From the NCBI GenBank assembly GCA_964641695.1, contig CAZXKG010000007.1, positions 1 through 50,061 of the forward strand: a stretch of DNA of 50,061 nt, given 5' to 3'. The notes below the pieces were generated by a model. It was given only the letters and a program-made list of their open reading frames with translations, did not search any database and was not told the DNA's origin. Positions 15,863 through 24,234 of the stretch are shown here, one piece after another; position 1 is the stretch's first letter; the number at the start of each line of letters is the position of its first letter. The DNA comes from RHKX01 sp964641695 (GTDB taxonomy: Bacteria > Actinomycetota > Thermoleophilia > Solirubrobacterales > 70-9). The position numbers and the translations under genes are program-made.

Positions 15863-18066
15863 ACGCGCTCGGCGCCGCGGCCCTCGTATCGGCCTTCGTC
15901 GTTGCCGTGTACGCCGCGGTCGCCGCCCTGATCGGCACCGGGGGGGACCGTCGCTGGGTCGTCTCCTCCCGCCGCGCCATCTACGCGATGTGCGGCCTGC
16001 TCGTGCTTGCCGTGGTCGCGCTCGAGGTCGCCTTCGTCCGCTCTGATCTGAGCGTCGCGCTGGTCGCCGAGCACTCCTCGACGACGACGCCGCTGCTCTA
16101 CAAGCTGACGGCCCTCTGGGGGAGCCAGGCGGGTTCGTTGCTGCTTTGGGCGTTCGTGCTCTCGATCGCGTCGTCGGCGGTGTTGCTGATCACCCGCCAT
16201 CGTCATCGCGAGGTGGTTCCATGGGCGACCGCGGTGCTCGCCGGCGTCGCCGCCTTCTTCCTCGGCCTGATGATCGCCGGGATCTTCGTCCCGGGCGCCG
16301 CGAGCTGGCCCTTCGCCGCCGCCGACCCGGTCCCCGCCGAAGGACGTGGCCTGATGCCGCTGCTGCGCCATCCGGCGATGGCGATGCACCCGCCGATGCT
16401 CTACTCGGGTTACGTCTTCTTCACGGTCCCGTTCGCGTTCGCGGTCGGCGCGCTCGTCACCAGGCGGCTCGACGCGAGCTGGATCAGGACGACGAGGCGC
16501 TTCGCCCTGATCGCCTGGATCTTCCTCAGCGTCGGGCTCGCGCTCGGCGCGGCTTGGTCGTACTCGGAGCTCGGCTGGGGCGGGTACTGGGCCTGGGATC
16601 CGGTCGAGAACGCCGCCCTGCTGCCCTGGCTGACCGGTACCGCCTTCCTGCACTCGATCATGATCCAGGAGCGTCGCGGGATGCTCCGGGTCTGGAACGT
16701 CTCGCTGATCTGCGCGACGTTCGCGCTCTCGTTGCTCGGCACCTTCCTCGTCCGCTCGGGCGTGCTGCAATCGATCCACGCGTTCGGCGAGTCGAAGGTG
16801 GGCCCGCCGCTGCTCGCGCTGATCGGCGTGGTGATCATCGGCTCGACGGTGCTGATCGTCTCGCGGCTCGACTCGCTGCGCTCGCCCCGCAGGCTCGATT
16901 CCCTGTTCAGTCGCGAGTCGGTGTTCCTGCTCAACAACCTGCTGCTGGTGGCGATCGCGGCGGTGGTCGCCTGGGGGACGTTCTTCCCCCTGATCTCCGA
17001 GGCGATCACCGGGGACTCCTCCTCGCTCGCCTCGCCCTGGTTCAACCGCTACGCGACGCCGATCGCGATCGTGCTCGTCCTCTTCATGGGGATCGGCCCC
17101 CTCGTCGCCTGGCGGCGCGTGACCCCCGCCGGCCTGAGGAAGGCCCTCGGCTTCCCGACCCTGGTCATGCTGATCGTCGGCATTGTCCTCGCGTTGACGG
17201 TCGGGATCTCCGAGAGCATCACCGCCTACCTGATGTTCCTGGCCGGAGCGTTCACCGTCGCCTCGGTCGGTCAGGAGTTCTGGCGCGGGTCAGTCGCCCG
17301 CCGCAAGCTCGTCGGCGGGAGCCTGCCGTCCGCGTTCGCCTCGCTGATGACCCGCAACCGGCGGCGCTACGGCGGCTACATCGTCCACGTCGGGCTCGTT
17401 CTCGTGCTCTTCGGGATCGCTGCCTCCTCGAGCTTCCAGACCAGCCGGGACGTCCGGCTGCTGCCGGGGGAGAGCACCGAGGTCGGCGACTACGCGATCA
17501 CCTACACCGAGCCTTCCAGCCGGATCGAGGCGGACGAGAACAAGCTCGTCCTCGGCTCCGTCCTCGAGGTCAGGCGCGACGGCGAGCTCGTCACCGTGTT
17601 GCATCCCTCCCGCGAGTACTTCTCGAGCTCGGTCACCGACCCCGATGCGCCCCTGCGCACCTTCTTCGAGGGGGAGGCGACGAGCGAGGTCGGCCGCCAG
17701 ACGACCTTCACGCGCGACCTCTGGAGCGCGATGCAGCCGGATCTGGCCACCTTCGAGGACGTGATCGAGGAGGGCGACGAGCTGTACGCGCGGTTCGCCC
17801 GCGGCGTGCCCGACACCCCGGAGGGGCAGGCGCAGCTGGCGGGGTTGCAGGGGAGCCTGATCACGGCGCTGTCGGAGCGCTACGTCAAACGCACGCCCCC
17901 TGCCGACATCCGCTTCAACGTCAACCCGTTCGTGCTCTGGATCTGGACCGTGGTCATCGTCGCCCTGCTCGGCGCGTTGTTCGCGATCTGGCCCGTGCCC
18001 GAGGGCAGGCGCCGGGCGGTCACCGACGTCTACGGGGCCCGCCTCGCCCGCGAGCTCGGGAGCTGA
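15859..18066 (+). CDS. ccmF: Cytochrome c heme lyase CcmF
   Basis: A 735-residue polytopic membrane protein that ligates heme to apocytochrome c. GTG 15859 overlaps the ccmE stop and gives a natural hydrophobic N-terminus; the frame is open further upstream but there overlaps ccmE. The tryptophan-rich WWD heme domain ELGWGGYWAWDPVENAALLPWL is present (about 236-257) with conserved His (HPPMLY; TAFLHSIMIQERRGMLRVWN). The C-terminal periplasmic domain (after about 505) contains the family's SSSFQTSRDVRLLPGES segment. Length is at the high end of the family. Confidence 0.95.
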   Translation: MNALGAAALVSAFVVAVYAAVAALIGTGGDRRWVVSSRRAIYAMCGLLVLAVVALEVAFVRSDLSVALVAEHSSTTTPLLYKLTALWGSQAGSLLLWAFVLSIASSAVLLITRHRHREVVPWATAVLAGVAAFFLGLMIAGIFVPGAASWPFAAADPVPAEGRGLMPLLRHPAMAMHPPMLYSGYVFFTVPFAFAVGALVTRRLDASWIRTTRRFALIAWIFLSVGLALGAAWSYSELGWGGYWAWDPVENAALLPWLTGTAFLHSIMIQERRGMLRVWNVSLICATFALSLLGTFLVRSGVLQSIHAFGESKVGPPLLALIGVVIIGSTVLIVSRLDSLRSPRRLDSLFSRESVFLLNNLLLVAIAAVVAWGTFFPLISEAITGDSSSLASPWFNRYATPIAIVLVLFMGIGPLVAWRRVTPAGLRKALGFPTLVMLIVGIVLALTVGISESITAYLMFLAGAFTVASVGQEFWRGSVARRKLVGGSLPSAFASLMTRNRRRYGGYIVHVGLVLVLFGIAASSSFQTSRDVRLLPGESTEVGDYAITYTEPSSRIEADENKLVLGSVLEVRRDGELVTVLHPSREYFSSSVTDPDAPLRTFFEGEATSEVGRQTTFTRDLWSAMQPDLATFEDVIEEGDELYARFARGVPDTPEGQAQLAGLQGSLITALSERYVKRTPPADIRFNVNPFVLWIWTVVIVALLGALFAIWPVPEGRRRAVTDVYGARLARELGS

Positions 18067-18068
18067 CC

Positions 18069-18353
18069 GTGGAGGTCGTCTTCGCCGTTGTCCTGCTCGT
18101 CGCCGTCGCCGTGTTCGTCTCGGTTCCCCTGCGCTCGGGGGAGACCGACGAGAAGGCCCTCGAGGATCCCCGCACGGCTGAGCTCGACGCTCGCAAGCAG
18201 GCCAAGTACCGGGAGATCAGAGACACCGAGCTCGACCATGCTCAGGGCAAGATCTCCGACGGCGAGTTCGCGACGCAGAACGCCGAGCTGCGTCGGGAGG
18301 CGATCGAGATCCTCAAGGAGATCGACGCCCACGAGGCCGACCCCCACCGCTGA
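18069..18353 (+). CDS. CcmI-like small membrane protein
   Basis: A 94-residue protein from GTG 18069, two bases after ccmF. One N-terminal membrane helix (EVVFAVVLLVAVAVFVSVPL) is followed by a charged helix in which LDARKQAKYREIRDTELDHAQGKISDGEFATQNAELRREAIEILKEID matches the start of CcmI/CycH proteins (a helix, then the KYREIRDTELDxxxGKIxxxEF pattern). It lacks the TPR domain of full CcmI. Position after ccmF supports a role in apocytochrome delivery or complex assembly. Confidence 0.75.
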   Translation: MEVVFAVVLLVAVAVFVSVPLRSGETDEKALEDPRTAELDARKQAKYREIRDTELDHAQGKISDGEFATQNAELRREAIEILKEIDAHEADPHR

Positions 18354-18361
18354 CGATCATC

Positions 18362-18367
18362 TAGACT
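18362..18367 (+). promoter_or_regulatory. -10 box of secG (leaderless type)
   Basis: TAGACT, 9 bases before GTG 18377, no Shine-Dalgarno sequence. Confidence 0.45.
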
Positions 18368-18376
18368 GCCGCCGGC

Positions 18377-18601
18377 GTGGAGACCCTCCTGGGCATAGTC
18401 CAAGTTCTGATCTCGATTGTCCTGATCTTCCTGGTGCTGCTGCATTCGGGCAAGGACGCGGGGCTCTCCGGTGCCTTTGGGATCGGCGGGGGAGGTAGCT
18501 CGTTCGGCGGTGGCTCACTCGTCGAGCGGAACCTCGATCGCTGGACGATCCTCTTTGCGGTGCTCTTCGTCGTCAACACGATCGTCCTGCTCAGGGTCTG
18601 A
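18377..18601 (+). CDS. secG: Preprotein translocase subunit SecG
   Basis: A 74-residue protein with the SecG layout: helix 1 (LLGIVQVLISIVLIFLVLLHSGKDAGLSGAFG), a Gly/Ser-rich loop and helix 2 (RWTILFAVLFVVNTIVLL). It is part of the SecYEG channel. It starts with GTG; a -10 box 9 bases upstream suggests its own leaderless mRNA after the ccm operon. Confidence 0.93.
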   Translation: METLLGIVQVLISIVLIFLVLLHSGKDAGLSGAFGIGGGGSSFGGGSLVERNLDRWTILFAVLFVVNTIVLLRV

Positions 18602-18620
18602 TCGGGGCGCGATCGCCGCG

Positions 18621-19538
18621 TTGGCGGCGATCGTCGTAGCGGCGACCCTGCTCGCCGGCTGCGGCGGCGGCGAGCAGACGCAGCCGGCGACGGCGATCGA
18701 GCCGAATCCCCAGCCCGGCGGCACGCTGGTGGTCGCGATGGGGGATGAGGTGAACGTCCTCGACCCGTTGTTCGCCACCAGCAGGGCGGATCGTCTCGCC
18801 TCGCGGCAGGTCCACGAGCCGCTCGTCAGCGAGGAGCGCGGACCGTTCGGCTCCGCGCGGTCGGTCGACGGGCTCGCCCGGCGGGTGTTCTCCAACGGCG
18901 ACGCGACGGTCTGGACCGTCGTGCTGCGACGCGGGATCAGGTTCCAGAGCGGCGAGGCGCTGGATGCCGAATCGGTGCTCGCGAACGTGAGCAGGTGGCG
19001 GCGGATCGACCGATCGTCGCGGCTTCTGGGCGACCTGCAGGCGGCCGATTCCCCACGCCCGGGGTTCGTCCGTCTCATCTACGACTCACCTGAGCCCGAC
19101 CTGGTCGAGATCCTGGCGAACCCCCGGCTGGGGATCGTCGCGCCGTCGGCGCTTCGCCAGGCGGGTGCCTCGGAGGTGAGGCCGGGGCCGACCGGCTGCG
19201 GGCCCTTCGAGTACCGGGGACGGGATGGAACCCGCCTCACCCTGGCGCGGAGCATCGGCTGGTGGGGACAGGCGATCGGCCTCGGACCGGGCGTCGATCA
19301 AGTCGAGCTGGAGTGGGTGCCGAAGTCGCGCGATCGCTTCGGCGGCCTGCTCGACGGGGCGTTCGACGTCGTCGACGGGTTGAGCGCACGCGCCGCGGAG
19401 AGGCTCGCCCGGCACTCCTTGCTCGCCGCGGTCGGATCGGGGGAGAACGTGCTTGGCGTGGACCGCTCCGTGCGGGGGATCCAGGACGCGAAGGCGACCC
19501 AGTCCTTGACCGACGTGTGGTTGACCGACCTGCGCTAA
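18621..19538 (+). CDS. Shortened family-5 (oligopeptide-type) solute-binding lipoprotein
   Basis: A lipoprotein of about 305 residues. LLAGC is a lipobox, followed by GGTLVVAMGDEVNVLDPLFATSRADRLASRQVHEPLV, the typical opening of DppA/OppA-like binding proteins, then WTVVLRRGIRFQSGEALDAESV and ...GPFEYRGRDGTRLTLARS. Family members have 500 or more residues. Here the lower lobe (domain II) is missing: after VDGLSARAAERLARH...NVLGVDRS the chain jumps to an ending like the family C-terminus (LTDVWLTDLR). The start is unclear: TTG 18621 leaves a short signal, while an earlier TTG inside secG (near 18555) gives a longer one. Whether it still binds ligand is doubtful. Confidence 0.7.
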   Translation: MAAIVVAATLLAGCGGGEQTQPATAIEPNPQPGGTLVVAMGDEVNVLDPLFATSRADRLASRQVHEPLVSEERGPFGSARSVDGLARRVFSNGDATVWTVVLRRGIRFQSGEALDAESVLANVSRWRRIDRSSRLLGDLQAADSPRPGFVRLIYDSPEPDLVEILANPRLGIVAPSALRQAGASEVRPGPTGCGPFEYRGRDGTRLTLARSIGWWGQAIGLGPGVDQVELEWVPKSRDRFGGLLDGAFDVVDGLSARAAERLARHSLLAAVGSGENVLGVDRSVRGIQDAKATQSLTDVWLTDLR

Positions 19539-19621
19539 GCCGGGCAAGGGCCTGAGTTCGGCTGATCAAGGGGGTTGGGGCTCTTCGGGGCGGCCTTTCC
19601 CGACCTTGTCGACCGGATGAC

Positions 19622-19651
19622 TAGACATACGTCGGGGAGTGGTGGTACTCT
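19622..19651 (+). promoter_or_regulatory. Promoter of the sulfate transport operon
   Basis: TAGACA (19622-19627) and TACTCT (19646-19651) with an 18-base spacer, a good vegetative-type promoter. Transcription would begin near 19658, leaving a leader of about 33 bases with AAAAGG before ATG 19691. Confidence 0.5.
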
Positions 19652-19690
19652 GCCGCGCTCTTGTTCACCAACTCAATCGAAAAGGTCAAG

Positions 19691-20755
19691 ATGAAGCTGA
19701 AGCAAGTGATGAGGAACCGCGCTGCGCGTGTGTCCATGGCGGCCACGGCCGCACTCGTCCTGGGGGCCACTGTGACCGCTTGCGGCGGGTCGGACGATTC
19801 GACCGCCGGAGAGGGTTCGGAGGCTTCGTCCGGGGGAGGGGGAACCGTAAACCTGGTCGCCTACTCGACTCCGCAGGAGGTCTACGCCAACGAACTGATT
19901 CCGGCTTTCCAGGAGAGCGCCGAAGGCGGGGGGATCGAGTTCACCACCTCCTTCGCAGGTTCGGGTGACTCCCGCCGGGCAGTCGAGGCCGGACAGCCGA
20001 CTGATTACGTTCACCTTCCGCTCGAGCCGGACATGGACATCCTCGAGGAGAAGGAGCTGATCCCGAGCGACTACCAGGACGAGGAGTATGGCGGGAGGCC
20101 GCAGACTTCGGTCGTCGTCCTCGTGACCCGTCCCGGTAACCCGAAGAACATCAAGGGCTGGGATGACCTCGTCAAGGATGACGTCGAGGTGATCAACGCC
20201 AACCCGTTCACCTCCGGTGGGGCTCGCTGGACCGTGATGGCCGCTTACGGTCAGGCGCTCGAGGAGACCGGCAGCGAGGAGGAGGCTCTCAAGTACGTGT
20301 CTGAGTTGTTCTCGCGCATCCCGGTTCAAGACGCCAGCGCCCGCGACGCGCTCAACACGTTCCTGAGCGGTAAGGGAGACGTCCTGCTCAGCTACGAGAA
20401 CGAGGCGATTGCTGCGCAGAACGCCGGTGAGGACGTCGAGTACATCGTCCCCGACTCGACGATTGAGATAGTCACGCTCGATGCGGTCGCGACCGAGGCC
20501 GAGAACCCAGAGGGCGCCGAGGCGTTCCGTGAGTTCCTCCGTACTCCTGAGGCTCAGAAGATCTGGGCCGAGAATGGCTACCGCCCAGTCGACAAGCAGG
20601 TGTTCAAGGAGTTCGCCGACAAGTACCCGACTCCGAAGAAGCTGTTCACGATCGAGGATCTGGGCGGCTGGGACGAGGTGATGGCCGAGTTCTTCGACGT
20701 GGAGAACGGCAAGATCGCCGAGATCCAGAAGAGCAACGGAGTGCCGGTCGAATGA
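19691..20755 (+). CDS. Sulfate/thiosulfate-binding lipoprotein
   Basis: A 354-residue extracytoplasmic binding protein of the sulfate family. The signal has a lipobox-like VTAC (Cys about 31), a Ser/Gly linker and then VNLVAYSTPQEVYANELIPAFQE, the family opening. Other family blocks: SFAGSGDSRRAV (sulfate-loop Ser/Gly), VVVLVTRPGNPKNIKGWDDLV and NPFTSGGARWTVMAAYG. Start at ATG 19691 keeps the Lys/Arg n-region; a slightly earlier ATG (19661) is less likely. First gene of the operon; its stop overlaps the first permease gene. Confidence 0.93.
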   Translation: MKLKQVMRNRAARVSMAATAALVLGATVTACGGSDDSTAGEGSEASSGGGGTVNLVAYSTPQEVYANELIPAFQESAEGGGIEFTTSFAGSGDSRRAVEAGQPTDYVHLPLEPDMDILEEKELIPSDYQDEEYGGRPQTSVVVLVTRPGNPKNIKGWDDLVKDDVEVINANPFTSGGARWTVMAAYGQALEETGSEEEALKYVSELFSRIPVQDASARDALNTFLSGKGDVLLSYENEAIAAQNAGEDVEYIVPDSTIEIVTLDAVATEAENPEGAEAFREFLRTPEAQKIWAENGYRPVDKQVFKEFADKYPTPKKLFTIEDLGGWDEVMAEFFDVENGKIAEIQKSNGVPVE

Positions 20756-21600
20756 CCTCTGCGACCACCACGGTCGACGGATCCGCGCCGAGGCGGGGGA
20801 TATCGATCCCCCGCCTCGGCGGTCCGTTGTTGACGAGGGGACTCGTCACCGGCTACCTGTCGGTGCTCGTCCTGCTGCCGATCGCAGCGCTCGTCGCTAC
20901 CTCCATGGAGGACGGCTGGTCCACCTTCTGGGCCGCGATCAGCAACCCTCAGGCGGTCGCCGCGCTGCGGCTGACGCTGCTCATATCCCTGGTGGTCGTG
21001 CTCATCAACTCGATCTCCGGAACGATCATCGCCTGGGTACTCGTCCGCGACGACTTCCGCGGCAAGAAGATCGTCAACTCGCTGATCGACCTGCCGTTCG
21101 CCCTGCCGACGATCGTCGCCGGTCTGGTTCTCCTCGCCCTCTACGGGGAGACGGGGATCCTCGGCCTGTCGGGGGTCTCGTTCACCAAGATCGGCGTGAC
21201 GATGGCGTTGCTGTTCGTGACGCTCCCGTTCGTGATCCGGGCCGTCCAGCCGACCCTGATGGAGCTCGATCGCGACATGGAGGAGGCGGCGGCGTCGCTC
21301 GGTGCCTCCTCGTTCACGATCTTCCGCAAGGTCGTCCTCCCCAACCTCGCGCCGGCGATCCTGGCCGGCTCCGCACTCGCCTTCGCCCGGGCCGTCGGGG
21401 AGTTCGGCTCGATCATCCTGATCTCGGGGAACATCCCCTTCGACACCGAGGTCGCCTCCGTCTTCATCTACAAGCTGATCGAGAGCGGCGGCGTCGCATC
21501 CGCGGCCGCGGTCTCGGTCGTACTGCTGCTGATCTCGGTGGCGGTCCTGTTCCTCTTCCACCTCGTCACCCGCTGGAGCAGACGTCATGACCGCGATTGA
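20752..21600 (+). CDS. cysT: Sulfate ABC transporter permease CysT/CysU
   Basis: A 282-residue permease with about six membrane helices. The EAA loop (MEEAAASLGASSFTIFRKVVLPNLAPAI, about 177-204) contacts the ATPase. It carries the CysT-type stretch NSLIDLPFALPTIVAGLVLLALYG. ATGA overlap with the binding-protein gene and 14-base overlap with the next permease gene show tight coupling. Confidence 0.94.
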   Translation: MTSATTTVDGSAPRRGISIPRLGGPLLTRGLVTGYLSVLVLLPIAALVATSMEDGWSTFWAAISNPQAVAALRLTLLISLVVVLINSISGTIIAWVLVRDDFRGKKIVNSLIDLPFALPTIVAGLVLLALYGETGILGLSGVSFTKIGVTMALLFVTLPFVIRAVQPTLMELDRDMEEAAASLGASSFTIFRKVVLPNLAPAILAGSALAFARAVGEFGSIILISGNIPFDTEVASVFIYKLIESGGVASAAAVSVVLLLISVAVLFLFHLVTRWSRRHDRD

Positions 21601-22432
21601 CACCGCCCCTCGCGAGGGGGGGATCAAGCCAACCAGGTTCGCGCGCATCAGCTTGCGGACCTTCTCCCTGACCTACCTCTCCCTGCTCCTGTTCATCCCC
21701 GTCTCGCTCGTCTTCTACAAGGCGTTCGAGGACGGGTTCGCGAACGCCTGGGAGACCGTGACCAGCCCCGAGGGCATGCACGCCTTCTACCTGACGCTGC
21801 TCTGCGTCGGGATCGCGGTGCCGTTGAACACGATCTTCGGGATCGCCTGCGCCATCGTCCTCGTCCGCCACAAGTTCCGCAGCAAGGCGGTGCTCAACTC
21901 CCTGATCGACCTTCCGTTCGCGATCTCGCCGGTCGTCGTCGGCCTCGCGCTGATCCTGGTCTACAACTCGCGTGACGGCTGGCTCGGCCCGACGCTCGCG
22001 GAGTGGGGGATCAGGGTGATCTTCACCCCGGTCGGGATGGTGATCGCGACGATCTTCGTCTCGATGCCGTTCGTCGTGCGCGAGGTGGTGCCCGTCCTGC
22101 AGGAGATCGGCGAAGACGCCGAGCAGGCGGCGCGCACGCTCGGCGCCAACGCCCGGCAGGTGTTCCGCAAGATCACGCTGCCGGCGATCCGCTGGGGGGT
22201 CACCTACGGCATCGTCCTGGCGACGGCGCGCGCCCTCGGCGAGTTCGGGGCCGTCGCGGTCGTCTCGGGGAAGATCTCCGGCAAGACCGAGACGCTGCCG
22301 CTGCTGGTCGGCAAGGAGTACGAGACGTTCAACGTCGCCGGCGCCTACGCAGCCGCGTTGGTCCTGGCGATCCTCGCGCTGGCAACCCTGCTGGCGATGA
22401 ACCTGATCAAGAAGAAGGAGGAAGTCCTGTGA
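21587..22432 (+). CDS. cysW: Sulfate ABC transporter permease CysW
   Basis: A 281-residue second permease with the same layout: NSLIDLPFAISPVVVGLALILVY and the EAA loop DAEQAARTLGANARQVFRKITLPAIRWG (about 180-207). It pairs with CysT to form the channel. ATG 21587 lies 14 bases inside cysT; its stop overlaps the cysA GTG. Confidence 0.94.
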   Translation: MTAIDTAPREGGIKPTRFARISLRTFSLTYLSLLLFIPVSLVFYKAFEDGFANAWETVTSPEGMHAFYLTLLCVGIAVPLNTIFGIACAIVLVRHKFRSKAVLNSLIDLPFAISPVVVGLALILVYNSRDGWLGPTLAEWGIRVIFTPVGMVIATIFVSMPFVVREVVPVLQEIGEDAEQAARTLGANARQVFRKITLPAIRWGVTYGIVLATARALGEFGAVAVVSGKISGKTETLPLLVGKEYETFNVAGAYAAALVLAILALATLLAMNLIKKKEEVL

Positions 22433-23424
22433 GCATCACGGTGACCAACGCAACCAAGCGGTTCGGTGACTTCGTGGCGCTTGACGACGTTTCGCTGGAG
22501 GTTCCCGACGGGTCGTTGACGGCCCTGCTCGGCCCCAGCGGCAGCGGCAAGTCGACGCTGCTGCGGCTGATCGCCGGACTGGAGAGGCCCGACAGCGGGA
22601 CGGTTCTCCTCAACGGCCAGGACGTGACGAACGTCAGCGTCCAGGACCGTGGGATCGGCTTCGTCTTCCAGCACTACGCGGCGTTCAAGCACATGACCGT
22701 TCGCGACAACATCGCCTTCGGCCTGGCGATCAAGAAGACGCCGAAGGACCAGATCCGCGAACGGGTCAAGGAGCTGATCAAGCTCGTCCAGCTCCAGGGT
22801 CTGGCGCATCGCTATCCCTCGCAGCTCTCCGGCGGTCAGCGGCAGCGCATGGCGCTGGCTCGCGCGTTGGCGGCGGAGCCCAAGGTGCTGCTGCTCGACG
22901 AGCCGTTCGGCGCTCTCGACGCGACCGTCCGCAAGGAGCTGCGGACCTGGCTGCGCCGCCTCCACGACGAGGTTCACGTGACGACGATCTTCGTCACCCA
23001 CGACCAGGAGGAGGCGATGGACGTGGCCGAGCAGATCGCGGTCATGAACGTCGCCAGGGTCGAGCAGGTCGGCCCGCCGCGCGAGCTCTACGAGAACCCC
23101 GAGACGGAGTTCGTGATGAGCTTCGTCGGCGAGGTCAACCGGTTCGGCAACGCGCTGATCCGCCCGCACGACCTGGAGCTCTCCTTGCTGAAGTCGGACG
23201 GGGCGGAGGAGGTCATGGTCGAGCGGGTGAGCCACCTCGGCTTCGAGGTCCGGGTCGAGCTCTCGATGGCGAGCGGGGAGCGAGCCTGGGCGCAGGTCAC
23301 CCGCGCCGAGGCCGAGCAGCTCGAGCTCGAGCAGGGCCAGATCATCTTCGCCCGCCCGAGCCGGGCCCGGGTGTTCACGGAGAACGGCGACGGACCGGTG
23401 GCGGAGGGCGTCGCCGCCGCATAG
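22429..23424 (+). CDS. cysA: Sulfate ABC transporter ATP-binding protein CysA
   Basis: A 331-residue ATPase starting at GTG 22429 (GTGA overlap with cysW). Walker A GPSGSGKST (about 35-43), signature LSGGQRQRMALARAL (about 132-146), Walker B VLLLDEPFGALD and switch His in FVTHDQEEAMDVAEQ are intact. A C-terminal TOBE-like domain (HDLELSLLKSDG...) completes the family architecture. It energises sulfate or thiosulfate import. Confidence 0.95.
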   Translation: MSITVTNATKRFGDFVALDDVSLEVPDGSLTALLGPSGSGKSTLLRLIAGLERPDSGTVLLNGQDVTNVSVQDRGIGFVFQHYAAFKHMTVRDNIAFGLAIKKTPKDQIRERVKELIKLVQLQGLAHRYPSQLSGGQRQRMALARALAAEPKVLLLDEPFGALDATVRKELRTWLRRLHDEVHVTTIFVTHDQEEAMDVAEQIAVMNVARVEQVGPPRELYENPETEFVMSFVGEVNRFGNALIRPHDLELSLLKSDGAEEVMVERVSHLGFEVRVELSMASGERAWAQVTRAEAEQLELEQGQIIFARPSRARVFTENGDGPVAEGVAAA

Positions 23425-23445
23425 GAGAGGAGAGCGGGTCGCGCG

Positions 23446-23679
23446 ATGGGCGCCGTCGAGCTGATAGCGATCGCAACGGTCGTCGTCACGGTGGGCGCCT
23501 GCGTCCTGGCCGTGGCTCGCGCCGCCTCCGACGCCGCCGAGGTGACGGCGCGGCGGCTGCGCGCTCGGGAGCAGGCGCGTCTCGAGCGGGAGTCGCCGCC
23601 GAGGCCCGTGCTCCGCGGTCGCGATCTACATCGGCGCCGCTCGAAGCGTGCTACGAGGCGGGCGCGTGGGGAAGGCTGA
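23446..23679 (+). CDS. Small membrane protein with basic tail (77 aa)
   Basis: A 77-residue protein: one N-terminal helix (VELIAIATVVVTVGACVLAVARAA) and a strongly Arg-rich cytoplasmic tail (RRSKRATRRARG). GGAGAGGAGAG lies before ATG 23446, 21 bases after cysA, so it is probably the last gene of the sulfate operon. Function unknown. Confidence 0.55.
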   Translation: MGAVELIAIATVVVTVGACVLAVARAASDAAEVTARRLRAREQARLERESPPRPVLRGRDLHRRRSKRATRRARGEG

Positions 23680-23685
23680 GATCGC

Positions 23686-24144
23686 TCATCGGGATTCCCA
23701 GACCTCGGGTCTGCCGACGACCTCGGTCACCGGTTCGGGGAGGTTCCCGGTGACGATGTCCTGAAGCGTCACCGTCTCGAGCACCTCACGGATGTTCGCC
23801 CGCAGCGCGACCCAGACGTCCTGGAGCTGCTGCGCCCCGCCGAGGTAGTCGAGGTCCTCGGGACGCTCGCCACGCACGGTCGCGAGCGGCCCGTCGACGG
23901 CGCGGATGATCTCGGCGACCGTGATCTTGTCCGCGGGTCGGGAGAGCCAGTAGCCGCCCTCGATCCCGCGCTGGCTCTGCACGAGGCCGGAGTTGCGGAG
24001 CTCGCCGAGGATGTTCTCGAGGAAGCGAACCGGGATCCCCTGGGCTTCGGCGATGCGATCCCCCTTCATCGGGCCCTCCCAATCGGGCTTCGCCAAAGCG
24101 ATCGTCGCCCTGACCGCGTAGTCGGCTTTTGCGGAGATGCGCAT
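23686..24144 (-). CDS. Rrf2-family transcriptional regulator
   Basis: A 152-residue regulator with the Rrf2 winged helix: MRISAKADYAVRATIALAK, then RIAEAQGIPVRFLENILGELRNSGLVQSQRGIEGGYWLSRP (recognition helix and wing). It contains no cysteine at all, so it cannot hold an Fe-S cluster like IscR or NsrR and is closer in this respect to CymR, the cysteine-metabolism repressor. It converges on the sulfate transport operon, which supports control of sulfur uptake. ATG 24144 is chosen because GGGAG sits 10 bases before it and it matches the family start. Confidence 0.88.
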   Translation of the reverse strand: MRISAKADYAVRATIALAKPDWEGPMKGDRIAEAQGIPVRFLENILGELRNSGLVQSQRGIEGGYWLSRPADKITVAEIIRAVDGPLATVRGERPEDLDYLGGAQQLQDVWVALRANIREVLETVTLQDIVTGNLPEPVTEVVGRPEVWESR

Positions 24145-24234
24145 CGAGCCCATTCTCCCGCCTCACACCGATCGGCGACGGCAGGTCTCTTCAGGCGTCC
24201 CTGGGATTCGGGAGGGAGGGCCGGGCGATGTGCG

